Under the pieces are notes generated by a model that worked only from the letters and a program-made list of their open reading frames with translations, was not told the origin of the DNA and did not search any database. DNA of 13,883 bases from DASZIT01 sp036489495 (lineage in GTDB: Bacteria; Actinomycetota; Acidimicrobiia; Acidimicrobiales; RAAP-2), in NCBI GenBank assembly GCA_036489495.1, contig DASXFR010000097.1, positions 1 through 13,883 on the forward strand. Direction: 5' to 3'. The number at the start of each line of letters is the position of its first letter. Within the stretch, counting starts at the first letter, position 1. Shown piece after piece: positions 1-7,196 of this stretch. A program made the position numbers and the translations under genes.

Positions 1-230
<230 letters not shown>

Positions 231-341
231 TGCTCGTGCTCGCTATGGAACGCTCAGGGGTGACCGCTTGTCGGTCACGCCCGGCTCGGATATCACCTCC
301 CACCTTGGGTGATCGTCCTGGAGCCCCTGAGAGCGCACAGT
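231..341 (+). other. 23S-5S internal transcribed spacer with candidate processing stem
   Basis: The spacer between the 23S and 5S genes can fold on itself. CTCAGGGG at 253-260 is exactly complementary to CCCCTGAG at 324-331 (8 bp), and a two-base bulge allows further pairing outward. Inside this arm a local hairpin pairs GTGACCG (260-266) with CGGTCAC (272-278), and a second pairs ATCACC (292-297) with GGTGAT (308-313). A long-range stem enclosing such a spacer is typical of an RNase III-type maturation site. The pairing is seen in the sequence; the processing role is inferred. There is no gene here. Confidence 0.6.
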
Positions 342-459
342 TTCCGGTGGCCATAGCGGCGGAGAGACACCCGTTCCCATTCCGAACACGGCAGTTAAGC
401 TCGCCAGCGCCGATGGTACTTGGGGGGTAGCTCCCTGGGAGAGTAGGACGTCGCCGGGA
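342..459 (+). rRNA. rrf: 5S ribosomal RNA
   Basis: This is a complete 5S rRNA gene of about 118 bases. Its hallmarks are present: GGCGGAGAGACACCCGTTCC, CATTCCGAACACGGCAGTTAAG and, near the 3' end, GAGAGTAGGACGTCGCCGGG. The 5' TTCCGGTGGC and the 3' GTCGCCGGGA close helix I, which sets the ends to within a base or two. It follows the 23S tail and precedes a strong hairpin terminator, so it is the last gene of the operon. Confidence 0.95.
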
Positions 460-466
460 TTTCTCT

Positions 467-500
467 GAAGAGGCCCTCCGCATTGGCGGGGGGCCTCTTC
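467..500 (+). terminator. rRNA operon terminator hairpin
   Basis: The arms GAAGAGGCCCTCCGC (467-481) and GCGGGGGGCCTCTTC (486-500) pair over 15 bp with one G-U wobble and an ATTG tetraloop. The hairpin begins 7 bases after the 5S 3' end. It is followed only by TAATT and not by a T-run, which is common for actinobacterial terminators. It should end rRNA transcription and insulate the methyltransferase gene. Confidence 0.85.
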
Positions 501-557
501 TAATTGGGCGGTCCTTTGGGTCACTCGTATTGCGACCCGGAGAAGGCTGTCGCTGCT

Positions 558-1244
558 ATGCCTTACCGCGTGGACTCCCTGGAACCCGAACACGCGAACC
601 ACTCCTCTGAGGCACAAACTGCCGGTTGGGGCGATGAACGGCAGGTCGACTGGTATTTGGATCGGATCGCTCAGCTCCCGCCCCGGTTGGCCGGGGAAGC
701 AGTTCTTCAATCGGTATTGCCCCCCGCACCGGGATCGTTGCTCGACCTCGGGTGTGGCGACGGCCGGCTGATCGCGCTTGCCCTCGAGCCTCGACCCGAA
801 CTCGCTCGGGTGGTCGGGATCGACCGCTCGGAACCGATGTTGGCCCGGGTGACCGAGCCGTTCCGTTCGGATCCGAGGGTGAGAGTGCTGCCGTGGGACC
901 TGGCTGACTCCATCGAAACGTTCGGCGCCTTCGATGTCATCGTTTCGGGATTCGCCATCCATCACTTGGAGGATGAGCGGAAGCGAAGCCTGTTTGCCGA
1001 GGTCGCTCGGCAACTGCATCCCAGCGGCGTCTTTGCCAATCTCGAAGTCATTGCGTCCGCGACCCCTGAGTTGCATGCAGAGTTCCTGAGTCTCATTGGG
1101 CGACAGGCGGATGATCCCGAGGATCGGTTGGCGGATGTGGAATCACATCTGCGATGGATGCGGGAGGCGGGGTTGTTCCAAGTCGATTGCCTGTGGCGGT
1201 GGCGAGGATTTGCCCTCATGGTCGGCCGGATGGCTCCGGACTGA
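558..1244 (+). CDS. Class I SAM-dependent methyltransferase
   Basis: The product (228 residues from this start) is a cytoplasmic methyltransferase of unknown substrate. The glycine-rich SAM-binding motif I is LLDLGCGDGRLIAL, followed by the motif II acidic loop VVGIDRSEPML, a PWDLAD segment that should contact the adenine, and the later strand and helix FDVIVSGFAIHHLEDERK and FAEVARQLHPSG. This order is typical of the Methyltransf_11/25 type, and the C-terminus ends in a normal last strand (VGRMAPD). The frame is open back to a TTG at 504, but that codon touches the rRNA terminator stem. The ATG at 558 has GGAGAAGG at 539-546, a rather long spacing of 11. The gene is flanked by the terminator and by a separately promoted gene, so it looks monocistronic. 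It uses more A/T-ending codons than the kor genes. The family is clear; the substrate is not. Confidence 0.85.
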   Translation: MPYRVDSLEPEHANHSSEAQTAGWGDERQVDWYLDRIAQLPPRLAGEAVLQSVLPPAPGSLLDLGCGDGRLIALALEPRPELARVVGIDRSEPMLARVTEPFRSDPRVRVLPWDLADSIETFGAFDVIVSGFAIHHLEDERKRSLFAEVARQLHPSGVFANLEVIASATPELHAEFLSLIGRQADDPEDRLADVESHLRWMREAGLFQVDCLWRWRGFALMVGRMAPD

Positions 1245-1285
1245 ACTGAGCGACCCCCGAGCGGCCTTCGACCTCCACTGTCCGG

Positions 1286-1314
1286 TTAGCTCAGATTCTC
1301 TCAGTTAGTACACT
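1286..1314 (+). promoter_or_regulatory. Candidate promoter for a leaderless mRNA
   Basis: TTAGCT (1286-1291) and TACACT (1309-1314) are separated by exactly 17 bases and resemble -35 and actinobacterial TAnnnT -10 boxes. The ATG at 1323 begins 8 bases after the -10 box, so transcription should start at or within a base or two of the start codon. The bases between (CGACCCCC) hold no Shine-Dalgarno sequence, which fits leaderless translation. The -35 match is weak (3 of 6). Confidence 0.5.
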
Positions 1315-1322
1315 CGACCCCC

Positions 1323-2834
1323 ATGGCCGCTCGTCCACCCTCTGGTACTCCGCGCCCACGCTCATCAGGTGGAAGCGGTCCCAAGGGTTCGTCGCGAGGC
1401 GGAGCCCGGGGCTCGTCTGCATCGAGCCGGGGCTACCAAGGTTCCAAGGATGCGAGCTCCGGGAGCCGAGGCGGAGCCTCCGGTGGACAAGGCCGAACCG
1501 GCCGGCCGTCGGCATCGGGACGACCGGGGCGACCGGGTAACGGCGGCACCCCTGGCAATGGCAGTAGCAGCCGCAATCGCTCGGACTCGACCTCGAGGTC
1601 GGGTTCGTCCGGCCGCTCGCCGTCCGGCTACCAGGGAGAACGCCCTCGCACCGAGTCTGCAGCCGGATCTGGATCCCGTACCGGCACCCGAGGGAGCACC
1701 GGCCGGCCGCCGGCCAAACCCGGGAGCTGGAAGGAACGCGAATCCGGATCGTCGAGCCGCGGCCCGAGGACCGACAGCACGAGAAGTGGCAGCAGCCGGT
1801 CAAGCAGCAGCCGGTCAAGCGGCAGCCGGTCAAGCGGCAGCCGGTCGAGCAGCAGTGGTTCAGGCCGGTCCGGCCGCCCGGAGGCCAAATGGGAGCCGCG
1901 CCCGGCAAGGAACCCGGTGGTTCGCAAAGGGTGGGGGAGCGTGGCCCGACGGGGGGCCAGCACCGTGCGGGACGGTACTGAACATGGTCCCGACAAGGAC
2001 ACCCCGGAGGGACGTCGGCGGTCCAAGCGGCGCACCGACGAGTTCGTTCCCGAGCTGTGGATCCAGGACGATCGCGGCAAGAAGCGGGCCGATGGCCTCC
2101 GACCGCCGGCCCACCGGGCCGTGCCCGCCCAACCCGACCTTTCCCCCGACATCGCCAATGAGCTGGCCTCCGCCGCCGGGCCCGACTGGAGCCACCTCCG
2201 GGAGCGGATGACCGAGCGGATGGCGGCCGGCATCGGCGCCTACGAACGGGAGCGCTACCGGGACGCCTCCCGCATCCTCAAGACGGTGGTCGACGCCATC
2301 CCGAGCTCCCCCTCCGCTCGGGAGCTGCTCGCCCTCAGCCAGTATCACCAGGGGTATTGGAAGGCCGCCCTCCCGAACCTGGAGGCGTTCGCCGCCCTCA
2401 CCGGGTCGGTCGATCAGCACCCGGTCCGGATGGACTGTCATCGGGCGTTGGGTCGCCCCAAGCGGGTCGAGGCCCTGTTCACCGAGCTCCGGCACGGTTC
2501 CCCCGACGCCGAGGTCCTCACCGAGGGACGCCTGGTGCTGGCCGGCACCCGGGCCGATGCCGGCGACCTGGCCGGGGCGGTGGCCCTGCTGGTGGAGTCG
2601 GGAGCCGGCCGCCTGGTCCGGAACCCGGCCGAACGGCACCTGCGCCAGTGGTACGTGCTCGCCGACCTGATGGAACGCTCCGGCGACCTGCCGAAGGCCC
2701 GGGAGCTCTTCCTCCGCATCTCCACGGTCGACCCCGACGCCTACGACGTCGCCCAGCGGCTCGAGTCGCTGGGACCCCCGGCCCGGGTCCGGCGCACCCC
2801 AAACAGGCCGAAAGGGCCGCGCCGCGCCAGTTAG
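1323..2834 (+). CDS. Ser/Gly/Arg-rich disordered protein with C-terminal TPR-like domain
   Basis: This 503-residue protein has no named family that I recognise. Residues 1 to about 200 are low complexity, dominated by Ser, Gly and Arg with Pro and Thr, and include SRSS repeats at about 157-181. Residues 200-262 are basic (RRRSKRRTDE, RGKKRADG). From about 288 the sequence is helical and resembles tetratricopeptide repeats: AAGIGAYERERYRDASRILK, then ARELLALSQYHQGYWKAALP and VLADLMERSGDLPKARELFL, with the TPR-like spacing of small and aromatic residues. There is no signal peptide or membrane segment, so it is probably cytoplasmic. The basic disordered tail suggests RNA or protein binding (inference). 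The ATG at 1323 fits the leaderless promoter just upstream. Several other frames are open across the N-terminal half, but only this one continues into the TPR-like domain. The aldolase gene starts 11 bases after its stop, so the two are probably co-transcribed. Confidence 0.8.
   Translation: MAARPPSGTPRPRSSGGSGPKGSSRGGARGSSASSRGYQGSKDASSGSRGGASGGQGRTGRPSASGRPGRPGNGGTPGNGSSSRNRSDSTSRSGSSGRSPSGYQGERPRTESAAGSGSRTGTRGSTGRPPAKPGSWKERESGSSSRGPRTDSTRSGSSRSSSSRSSGSRSSGSRSSSSGSGRSGRPEAKWEPRPARNPVVRKGWGSVARRGASTVRDGTEHGPDKDTPEGRRRSKRRTDEFVPELWIQDDRGKKRADGLRPPAHRAVPAQPDLSPDIANELASAAGPDWSHLRERMTERMAAGIGAYERERYRDASRILKTVVDAIPSSPSARELLALSQYHQGYWKAALPNLEAFAALTGSVDQHPVRMDCHRALGRPKRVEALFTELRHGSPDAEVLTEGRLVLAGTRADAGDLAGAVALLVESGAGRLVRNPAERHLRQWYVLADLMERSGDLPKARELFLRISTVDPDAYDVAQRLESLGPPARVRRTPNRPKGPRRAS
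1789..1848 (+). repeat. 15-bp tandem repeat, four units, coding
   Basis: Four contiguous 15-base units, starting at 1789, 1804, 1819 and 1834, follow the pattern GCRGCAGCCGGTCRA, and a fifth partial unit begins at 1849. The period is a multiple of three, so unit number can change without breaking the frame. In the gene above each unit encodes [S/G]SRSS. This looks like repeat expansion by slippage within the disordered region. Confidence 0.85.
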
Positions 2835-2845
2835 AGTCGAAGACC

Positions 2846-3895
2846 ATGGACCTCGAAAAACTTCTTGGCGATGAAGCCGATTCTCTGCTCAACCACCGGG
2901 CCACCGCGTTTCCGTCCGAACATCTGATCCTGCCCGGGCCCGATCACCTGGACAGCATCTTCGTCGATTCCGACCGGTCGTCGACGGTGCTCCGCAACCT
3001 GGGCCTGCTGTTCAACACCGGGCGGCTGGCGGGTACCGGGTACCTGTCGATCCTGCCGGTCGACCAGGGCATCGAGCACTCAGCCGCCGCCAGCTTCTCC
3101 AAGTACCCGGCCTATTTCGACCCGGCCAAGCTCTGCGACCTGGCCATCGCCGCCGACTGCAGCGCCATCGCCACCACACTGGGCGGACTCGGCATCGTCT
3201 CGCGGCGCTACGTCCACAAGATCCCCTTCGTGGTCAAGCTCAACCACAATGACTTCCTCAACTACCCGAACACCTACGACCAGGTGATGTTCGGCGGGGT
3301 CCAGCAAGCGGCCGACCTGGGGGCCATCGGCGTCGGTGCCACCATCTACTTCGGTTCCGAAGGGGCCGACCGTCAGATCGGGGAAGTCTCGAAGGCGTTC
3401 GCCGAAGCCCATCGCCTGGGGTTGATGACCATGTTGTGGTGCTATCTGCGCAACCCTGCCTTCAAGCAGGGCGACATCGACTACCACCTGTCCGCCGACC
3501 TCACCGGCCAGGCCAACCATCTAGGCGTCACCATCGAGGCCGATGTCATCAAGCAGAAGCAACCGGAGAACAACGGCGGCTACAACGCCCTCAAATTCGG
3601 GATGACCGACCCGCTGGTCTACAGCGAGCTGACCACCGACAACCCCATCGATCTGACCCGCTGGCAGGTGGTGAACTGCTACGCCGGCCGCATCCCGTTG
3701 ATCAACTCGGGCGGTGCGTCCAAGGGCGCTGACGATCTGGCTCAAGCCGTACGCACCGCGGTGATCAACAAGCGGGCGGGCGGGACCGGCCTCATCGTCG
3801 GCCGCAAGGCCTTCCAGAGGCCGATGGACGAGGGTGTGGAGCTGATCCACACCATCCAGGACGTCTATCTCGATGCCGAGGTGACCATCGCCTGA
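2846..3895 (+). CDS. fbaB: Class I fructose-bisphosphate aldolase (FbaB/DhnA type)
   Basis: This enzyme interconverts fructose 1,6-bisphosphate with glyceraldehyde 3-phosphate and dihydroxyacetone phosphate through a lysine Schiff base, in glycolysis or gluconeogenesis in the cytoplasm. At 349 residues it matches the length of E. coli FbaB and shares its signatures throughout: LSILPVDQGIEHSAAASF (67-84), RRYVHKIPFVVKLNHND (120-136), GATIYFGSEGADRQIGEVSK (164-183), SADLTGQANHLGVTIEADVI (216-235), AVRTAVINKRAGG (301-313) and the end QDVYLDAEVTIA. Lys236 in ADVIKQKQPENNGGY corresponds to the Schiff-base lysine. The frame is open far upstream into the previous gene, but the ATG at 2846 gives the family N-terminus and sits 11 bases after that gene's stop. 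There is no strong Shine-Dalgarno, so translation may be coupled. LsrF-like or aromatic-pathway homologues are shorter and less similar. Confidence 0.95.
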   Translation: MDLEKLLGDEADSLLNHRATAFPSEHLILPGPDHLDSIFVDSDRSSTVLRNLGLLFNTGRLAGTGYLSILPVDQGIEHSAAASFSKYPAYFDPAKLCDLAIAADCSAIATTLGGLGIVSRRYVHKIPFVVKLNHNDFLNYPNTYDQVMFGGVQQAADLGAIGVGATIYFGSEGADRQIGEVSKAFAEAHRLGLMTMLWCYLRNPAFKQGDIDYHLSADLTGQANHLGVTIEADVIKQKQPENNGGYNALKFGMTDPLVYSELTTDNPIDLTRWQVVNCYAGRIPLINSGGASKGADDLAQAVRTAVINKRAGGTGLIVGRKAFQRPMDEGVELIHTIQDVYLDAEVTIA

Positions 3896-3915
3896 CCATC
3901 GCCTGACCATCGCCT
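3883..3915 (+). repeat. 11-bp tandem repeat across the fbaB stop codon, three units
   Basis: GACCATCGCCT occurs three times in a row (3883-3893, 3894-3904, 3905-3915) and is followed by a decayed unit GACCGGGCCT. The fbaB stop TGA (3893-3895) spans the first junction, so each unit junction copies the stop-codon context. The array lies over the last codons and the start of the 271-base gap before korA. It looks like slippage duplication of the gene end. Confidence 0.9.
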
Positions 3916-4000
3916 GACCGGGCCTGACCCCCGGGCCATCCCCGCTGGGACCGTCGACTGGCCTCCGGCGCGGCCCCACGGCGGGTATCCGGGTGGCTAC

Positions 4001-4029
4001 GTGGCGAGGTTTGTCCGTGCCGATAGACT
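4001..4029 (+). promoter_or_regulatory. Candidate korAB promoter
   Basis: TAGACT at 4024-4029 is a good actinobacterial -10 box (TAnnnT). GTGGCG at 4001-4006, 17 bases upstream, is a weak -35 box. Transcription would start near 4036, leaving a leader of about 130 bases before the GTG at 4167. It is the best candidate that I see in the gap 3896-4166, which otherwise holds the decayed 11-bp repeats and no convincing gene. A short GC hairpin from CCGGG (3918-3922) and CCCGG (3930-3934) could be the fbaB terminator, but it is weak. Confidence 0.4.
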
Positions 4030-4166
4030 GCGGTCGAGTGCGCTGAAATGGGCGCATCGGCCCGGTCAACGAGGATCGGCGCACACGGGATTTTGGCGCC
4101 GAGTCTTTGCAACCGGCGACCGAGCGCAGAGAAATGGCGCCAGAGAGCAGTACGAAGAGGAGCGCG

Positions 4167-6104
4167 GTGTCTGACACGACGACCAACGATCATCCGTCGG
4201 AAGTGCTCGATCGGGTGATTCTCCGATTCGCCGGAGACTCGGGCGACGGCATGCAGCTCGTCGGCGACCAATTCACCACCGTCTCCGCGCTGTTCGGGAA
4301 CGACCTGGCGACGTTCCCGGACTTCCCGGCGGAGATCCGGGCCCCGGCCGGCACCTTGGCCGGTGTCTCCGCCTTCCAGGTACAGATCTCCGACCACGAC
4401 ATCCTGACCCCCGGTGACGCGCCGAACGTGTTGGTAGCCATGAACCCGGCGGCGCTCAAAGCCAACATCGACACCCTCCCACCCGGCGCCACCATCATCG
4501 TCAATGTCGACTCCTTCGAAGAGCGCAACCTGGCCAAGGCGGGCTACGAGGCCAACCCGCTGACCGACGGGAGCCTGGCCGCCTACACCGTCTACGAGAT
4601 CCCGATGACCTCGATCACCACCGAGGTGTCCAAGGACGCCGGGGTGAAGCCCCGGGACGCCGAGCGCTCGAAGAACTTCTTCGCCCTCGGGCTGATCTGC
4701 TGGCTCTACACCCGGCCGGTCGACGGGGTGGCCAAGTGGACCGAGGAGAAATACGCCGGCAAGCCGCTGGTGATGGAAGCCAACCTCCGGGCCCTCAAGG
4801 CCGGCTACCACTTCGGGGAGACCGCCGAGCTGTTCGAGTCCTCCTACGAGGTGCGTCCTGCCACCCTCGATCCCGGTGAGTACGTCAACATCACCGGAAA
4901 CATGGCGACCGCCTGGGGCCTGATCACCGCCTCTAGCCAGAGTGGGCTGCCATTGTTCCTCGGGACCTATCCGATCACCCCGGCATCGGACATCCTCCAC
5001 GAACTGTCCAAGCACAAGGAGTTCGGGGTGCGGACGTTCCAGGCCGAGGACGAGATCTCCGGCATCGGGGCGGCCCTCGGGGCGGCGTTCGGCGGCGCGC
5101 TGGGGGTCACCACCACCTCCGGCCCGGGCGTCGACCTCAAGTCGGAGATGATGGGGCTGGGCATCAGCCTCGAGGTTCCGCTGTTGATCATCGACATCCA
5201 GCGCGGGGGCCCGTCTACGGGGCTGCCGACCAAGACCGAGCAGGGCGACCTGCTCCACGCCATGTACGGACGCCACGGCGAATCCCCGCTGCCGATCGTG
5301 GCAGCCAAGACGCCGTCCCACTGCTTCGAGGCCACCATGGAGGCCGTCCGTCTGGCCGTCAAGTACCGGACCCCGGTGATCCTGCTGTCGGACGGGTACC
5401 TGGCCAACGGTACCGAGCCGTGGCGCCTACCCGACGTTGCCGACCTGCCGGCCATCGAGCCCGACTTCGCCACCGGTCCCAACCACACCGACGACGACGG
5501 CAACCAGGTGTTCTGGCCCTACATACGGGACGAGACGACGCTGGCCCGACCCTGGGCGCCTCCCGGCCTGGCCGGTCTGGAACACCGGATCGGTGGCCTC
5601 GAGAAAGAGGACGGGTCGGGGAACGTCAGCTATGACGGCGAGAACCACGAGCGGATGACCCGGCTGCGGGCGGCCAAGATCGCCGGCATCGCCTATGACA
5701 TTCCCCCCACCGACCTGGACGACGAAGACGGTGATGCCCGAACCCTGGTGGTCGGCTGGGGCTCGACCTACGGCGCGATTGCCGCCGGCGTCCGCCGGGT
5801 GAGGGCCCGGGGATTCAAGGTGGCCCACGCCCATCTGGTGCACCTGAACCCGTTCCCGGTCGACCTCGGCGAGGTGCTCCGCCGCTACGACAAGGTGCTG
5901 GTGCCCGAAGTCAACCTCGGCCAGCTCAGCCGGCTCCTGCGGGCCGAGTACCTGGTGGACACCATCTCGTTCACCCAGCTGAAGGGGATCCCGTTCCGGG
6001 CGGCATCGATGGAGGCAGCGATCATGGAACTGATCAAGTCCGAGGACGGGGACGTCGGCGCGGTCGGCGGAACCCCGGTAGGCGGAAAGGTGTCTGACCT
6101 ATGA
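4167..6104 (+). CDS. korA: 2-oxoglutarate:ferredoxin oxidoreductase, subunit alpha (fused gamma-alpha)
   Basis: Together with KorB this oxidatively decarboxylates 2-oxoglutarate with CoA to succinyl-CoA and passes electrons to ferredoxin. Residues 15-200 form the gamma domain, with FAGDSGDGMQLVGDQF near the start and SKNFFALGLICWLYTRP near its end. The alpha part begins at NITGNMATAWGLI and carries the YPITPAS motif (about 268-274), AEDEISGIGAALGAAFGGAL, TTSGPGVDLKSEMMGLGISL and QRGGPSTGLPTKTEQGDLL. The C-terminal domain includes LVVGWGSTYGA and VPEVNLGQLSRLLR. At 645 residues it matches the fused actinobacterial type (for example M. tuberculosis Rv2455c). The GTG at 4167 is chosen because AGAGGAG lies 4 bases upstream. 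An ATG at 4134 and a TTG at 4107 are in frame but have poor ribosome sites. The stop overlaps the korB start (ATGA). Specificity for 2-oxoglutarate rather than pyruvate rests on overall resemblance. Confidence 0.93.
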   Translation: MSDTTTNDHPSEVLDRVILRFAGDSGDGMQLVGDQFTTVSALFGNDLATFPDFPAEIRAPAGTLAGVSAFQVQISDHDILTPGDAPNVLVAMNPAALKANIDTLPPGATIIVNVDSFEERNLAKAGYEANPLTDGSLAAYTVYEIPMTSITTEVSKDAGVKPRDAERSKNFFALGLICWLYTRPVDGVAKWTEEKYAGKPLVMEANLRALKAGYHFGETAELFESSYEVRPATLDPGEYVNITGNMATAWGLITASSQSGLPLFLGTYPITPASDILHELSKHKEFGVRTFQAEDEISGIGAALGAAFGGALGVTTTSGPGVDLKSEMMGLGISLEVPLLIIDIQRGGPSTGLPTKTEQGDLLHAMYGRHGESPLPIVAAKTPSHCFEATMEAVRLAVKYRTPVILLSDGYLANGTEPWRLPDVADLPAIEPDFATGPNHTDDDGNQVFWPYIRDETTLARPWAPPGLAGLEHRIGGLEKEDGSGNVSYDGENHERMTRLRAAKIAGIAYDIPPTDLDDEDGDARTLVVGWGSTYGAIAAGVRRVRARGFKVAHAHLVHLNPFPVDLGEVLRRYDKVLVPEVNLGQLSRLLRAEYLVDTISFTQLKGIPFRAASMEAAIMELIKSEDGDVGAVGGTPVGGKVSDL

Positions 6105-7162
6105 CCGACCTGGCCGAGGCCAACGGATCCCACCCCAACGGAGCATCGACCGGGGTGCCCATCACCACCCGCAAGGACTGGTCTTCCGACCAGGAGGTCA
6201 GATGGTGTCCCGGGTGCGGCGACTACTCGATCCTGTCGGCGATGCAGATGCTGATGCCCGACCTCGGGGTCCGGCGGGAGAGCACGGTGTTCCTCTCCGG
6301 CATCGGTTGCGCGGCGCGGTTCCCGTACTACATGAACACCTACGGATTGCATTCCATCCATGGCCGGGCTCCGGCCATCGCCACCGGTTTGGCCACCACC
6401 CGACCCGACCTCGACGTGTGGGTGATCACCGGTGACGGCGACTCCCTTTCGATCGGGGGCAACCACCTCATCCACGCGCTGCGCCGGAATGTGAACATCA
6501 CCATCCTGTTGTTCAACAACCAGATCTACGGGTTGACCAAGGGGCAGTACTCGCCGACCTCGGAGATGGCCAAGGTCACCAAGTCGACGCCGTTCGGCTC
6601 CCTCGAGCAGCCGTTCAACCCGCTGAGCCTGGCGCTGGGGGCGGAGGCGAGTTTCGTCGCCCGCACCCACGACATGGACCGGAAGCACATGATCGAGACC
6701 TTCCGCCGGGCGCATGCCCACCAGGGGGCGTCGTTCGTGGAGATCTACCAGAACTGCAACGTCTTCAACGACGGGGCGTTCGAGCAGGTCACCGGCAAGG
6801 ACAATCGCGCCGAGATGCTGATTCCGCTGGTCCACGGTGAGCCGATCCGGTTCGGGCCCGACGGCGTCCACGGGGTGGTGCGGGGCCCCGACGGGGCGGT
6901 CGACGTGGTGGAGGTGGCCGATGTCGGCGAGTCGGCGTTGCTGGTGCACGACGAGCATCGGGAGAATCCGGGTCTCGCCTTCCAGCTCAGCCGGTTGTCC
7001 CGGGGCCCCTACGAGCCGACGCCGATCGGAATCTTCCGCGACGTCGATCGGCCGGAGTACGGCTCGGAGATGTCCCGCCAGATCGATCAGGTGATGGAGC
7101 GCAAGGGCAAGGGCAACATCGAGGCCCTGCTGCGCTCCGGCTCGACCTGGACGGTGGAGTAA
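6101..7162 (+). CDS. korB: 2-oxoglutarate:ferredoxin oxidoreductase, subunit beta
   Basis: This 353-residue subunit binds thiamine diphosphate and the iron-sulfur cluster of the KorAB enzyme. WCPGCGDYSILSAMQ (35-49) opens the domain. GDGDSLSIGGNHLIHALRRN (111-130) is the ThDP/Mg motif, with Asn130, Asn132 and the NNQIYGLTKGQYSPTSEM loop following. Cys36, Cys39, Cys70 (GIGC) and Cys219 (QNCN) match the four cysteines that ligate the [4Fe-4S] cluster in this family. No separate ferredoxin-like subunit is encoded next to it, as is normal for the two-gene KorAB type. The ATG overlaps the korA stop, so translation is coupled. After about residue 250 the tail is less conserved. The 248-residue unknown gene starts 34 bases downstream. 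Confidence 0.95.
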   Translation: MTDLAEANGSHPNGASTGVPITTRKDWSSDQEVRWCPGCGDYSILSAMQMLMPDLGVRRESTVFLSGIGCAARFPYYMNTYGLHSIHGRAPAIATGLATTRPDLDVWVITGDGDSLSIGGNHLIHALRRNVNITILLFNNQIYGLTKGQYSPTSEMAKVTKSTPFGSLEQPFNPLSLALGAEASFVARTHDMDRKHMIETFRRAHAHQGASFVEIYQNCNVFNDGAFEQVTGKDNRAEMLIPLVHGEPIRFGPDGVHGVVRGPDGAVDVVEVADVGESALLVHDEHRENPGLAFQLSRLSRGPYEPTPIGIFRDVDRPEYGSEMSRQIDQVMERKGKGNIEALLRSGSTWTVE

Positions 7163-7196
7163 GGCCGATAGCCATCGACCCTCGGCGGGCGGTGTC

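Noticed and set aside
504..557. TTG start at 504 for the methyltransferase
   Set aside because: It lies 3 bases after the rRNA terminator stem and would use terminator bases as its ribosome site. The ATG at 558 is more plausible.
1291..2233. Open frames on both strands across the disordered protein gene
   Set aside because: They give Ala/Pro/Arg- or Leu/Cys-rich products without domains. Only the 1323 frame continues into a structured TPR-like domain.
3792..5321. A 509-codon minus-strand frame opposite korA
   Set aside because: It is antisense to the well-conserved korA, has no ribosome site, and its Gly/Arg/Val-rich product matches nothing I know.
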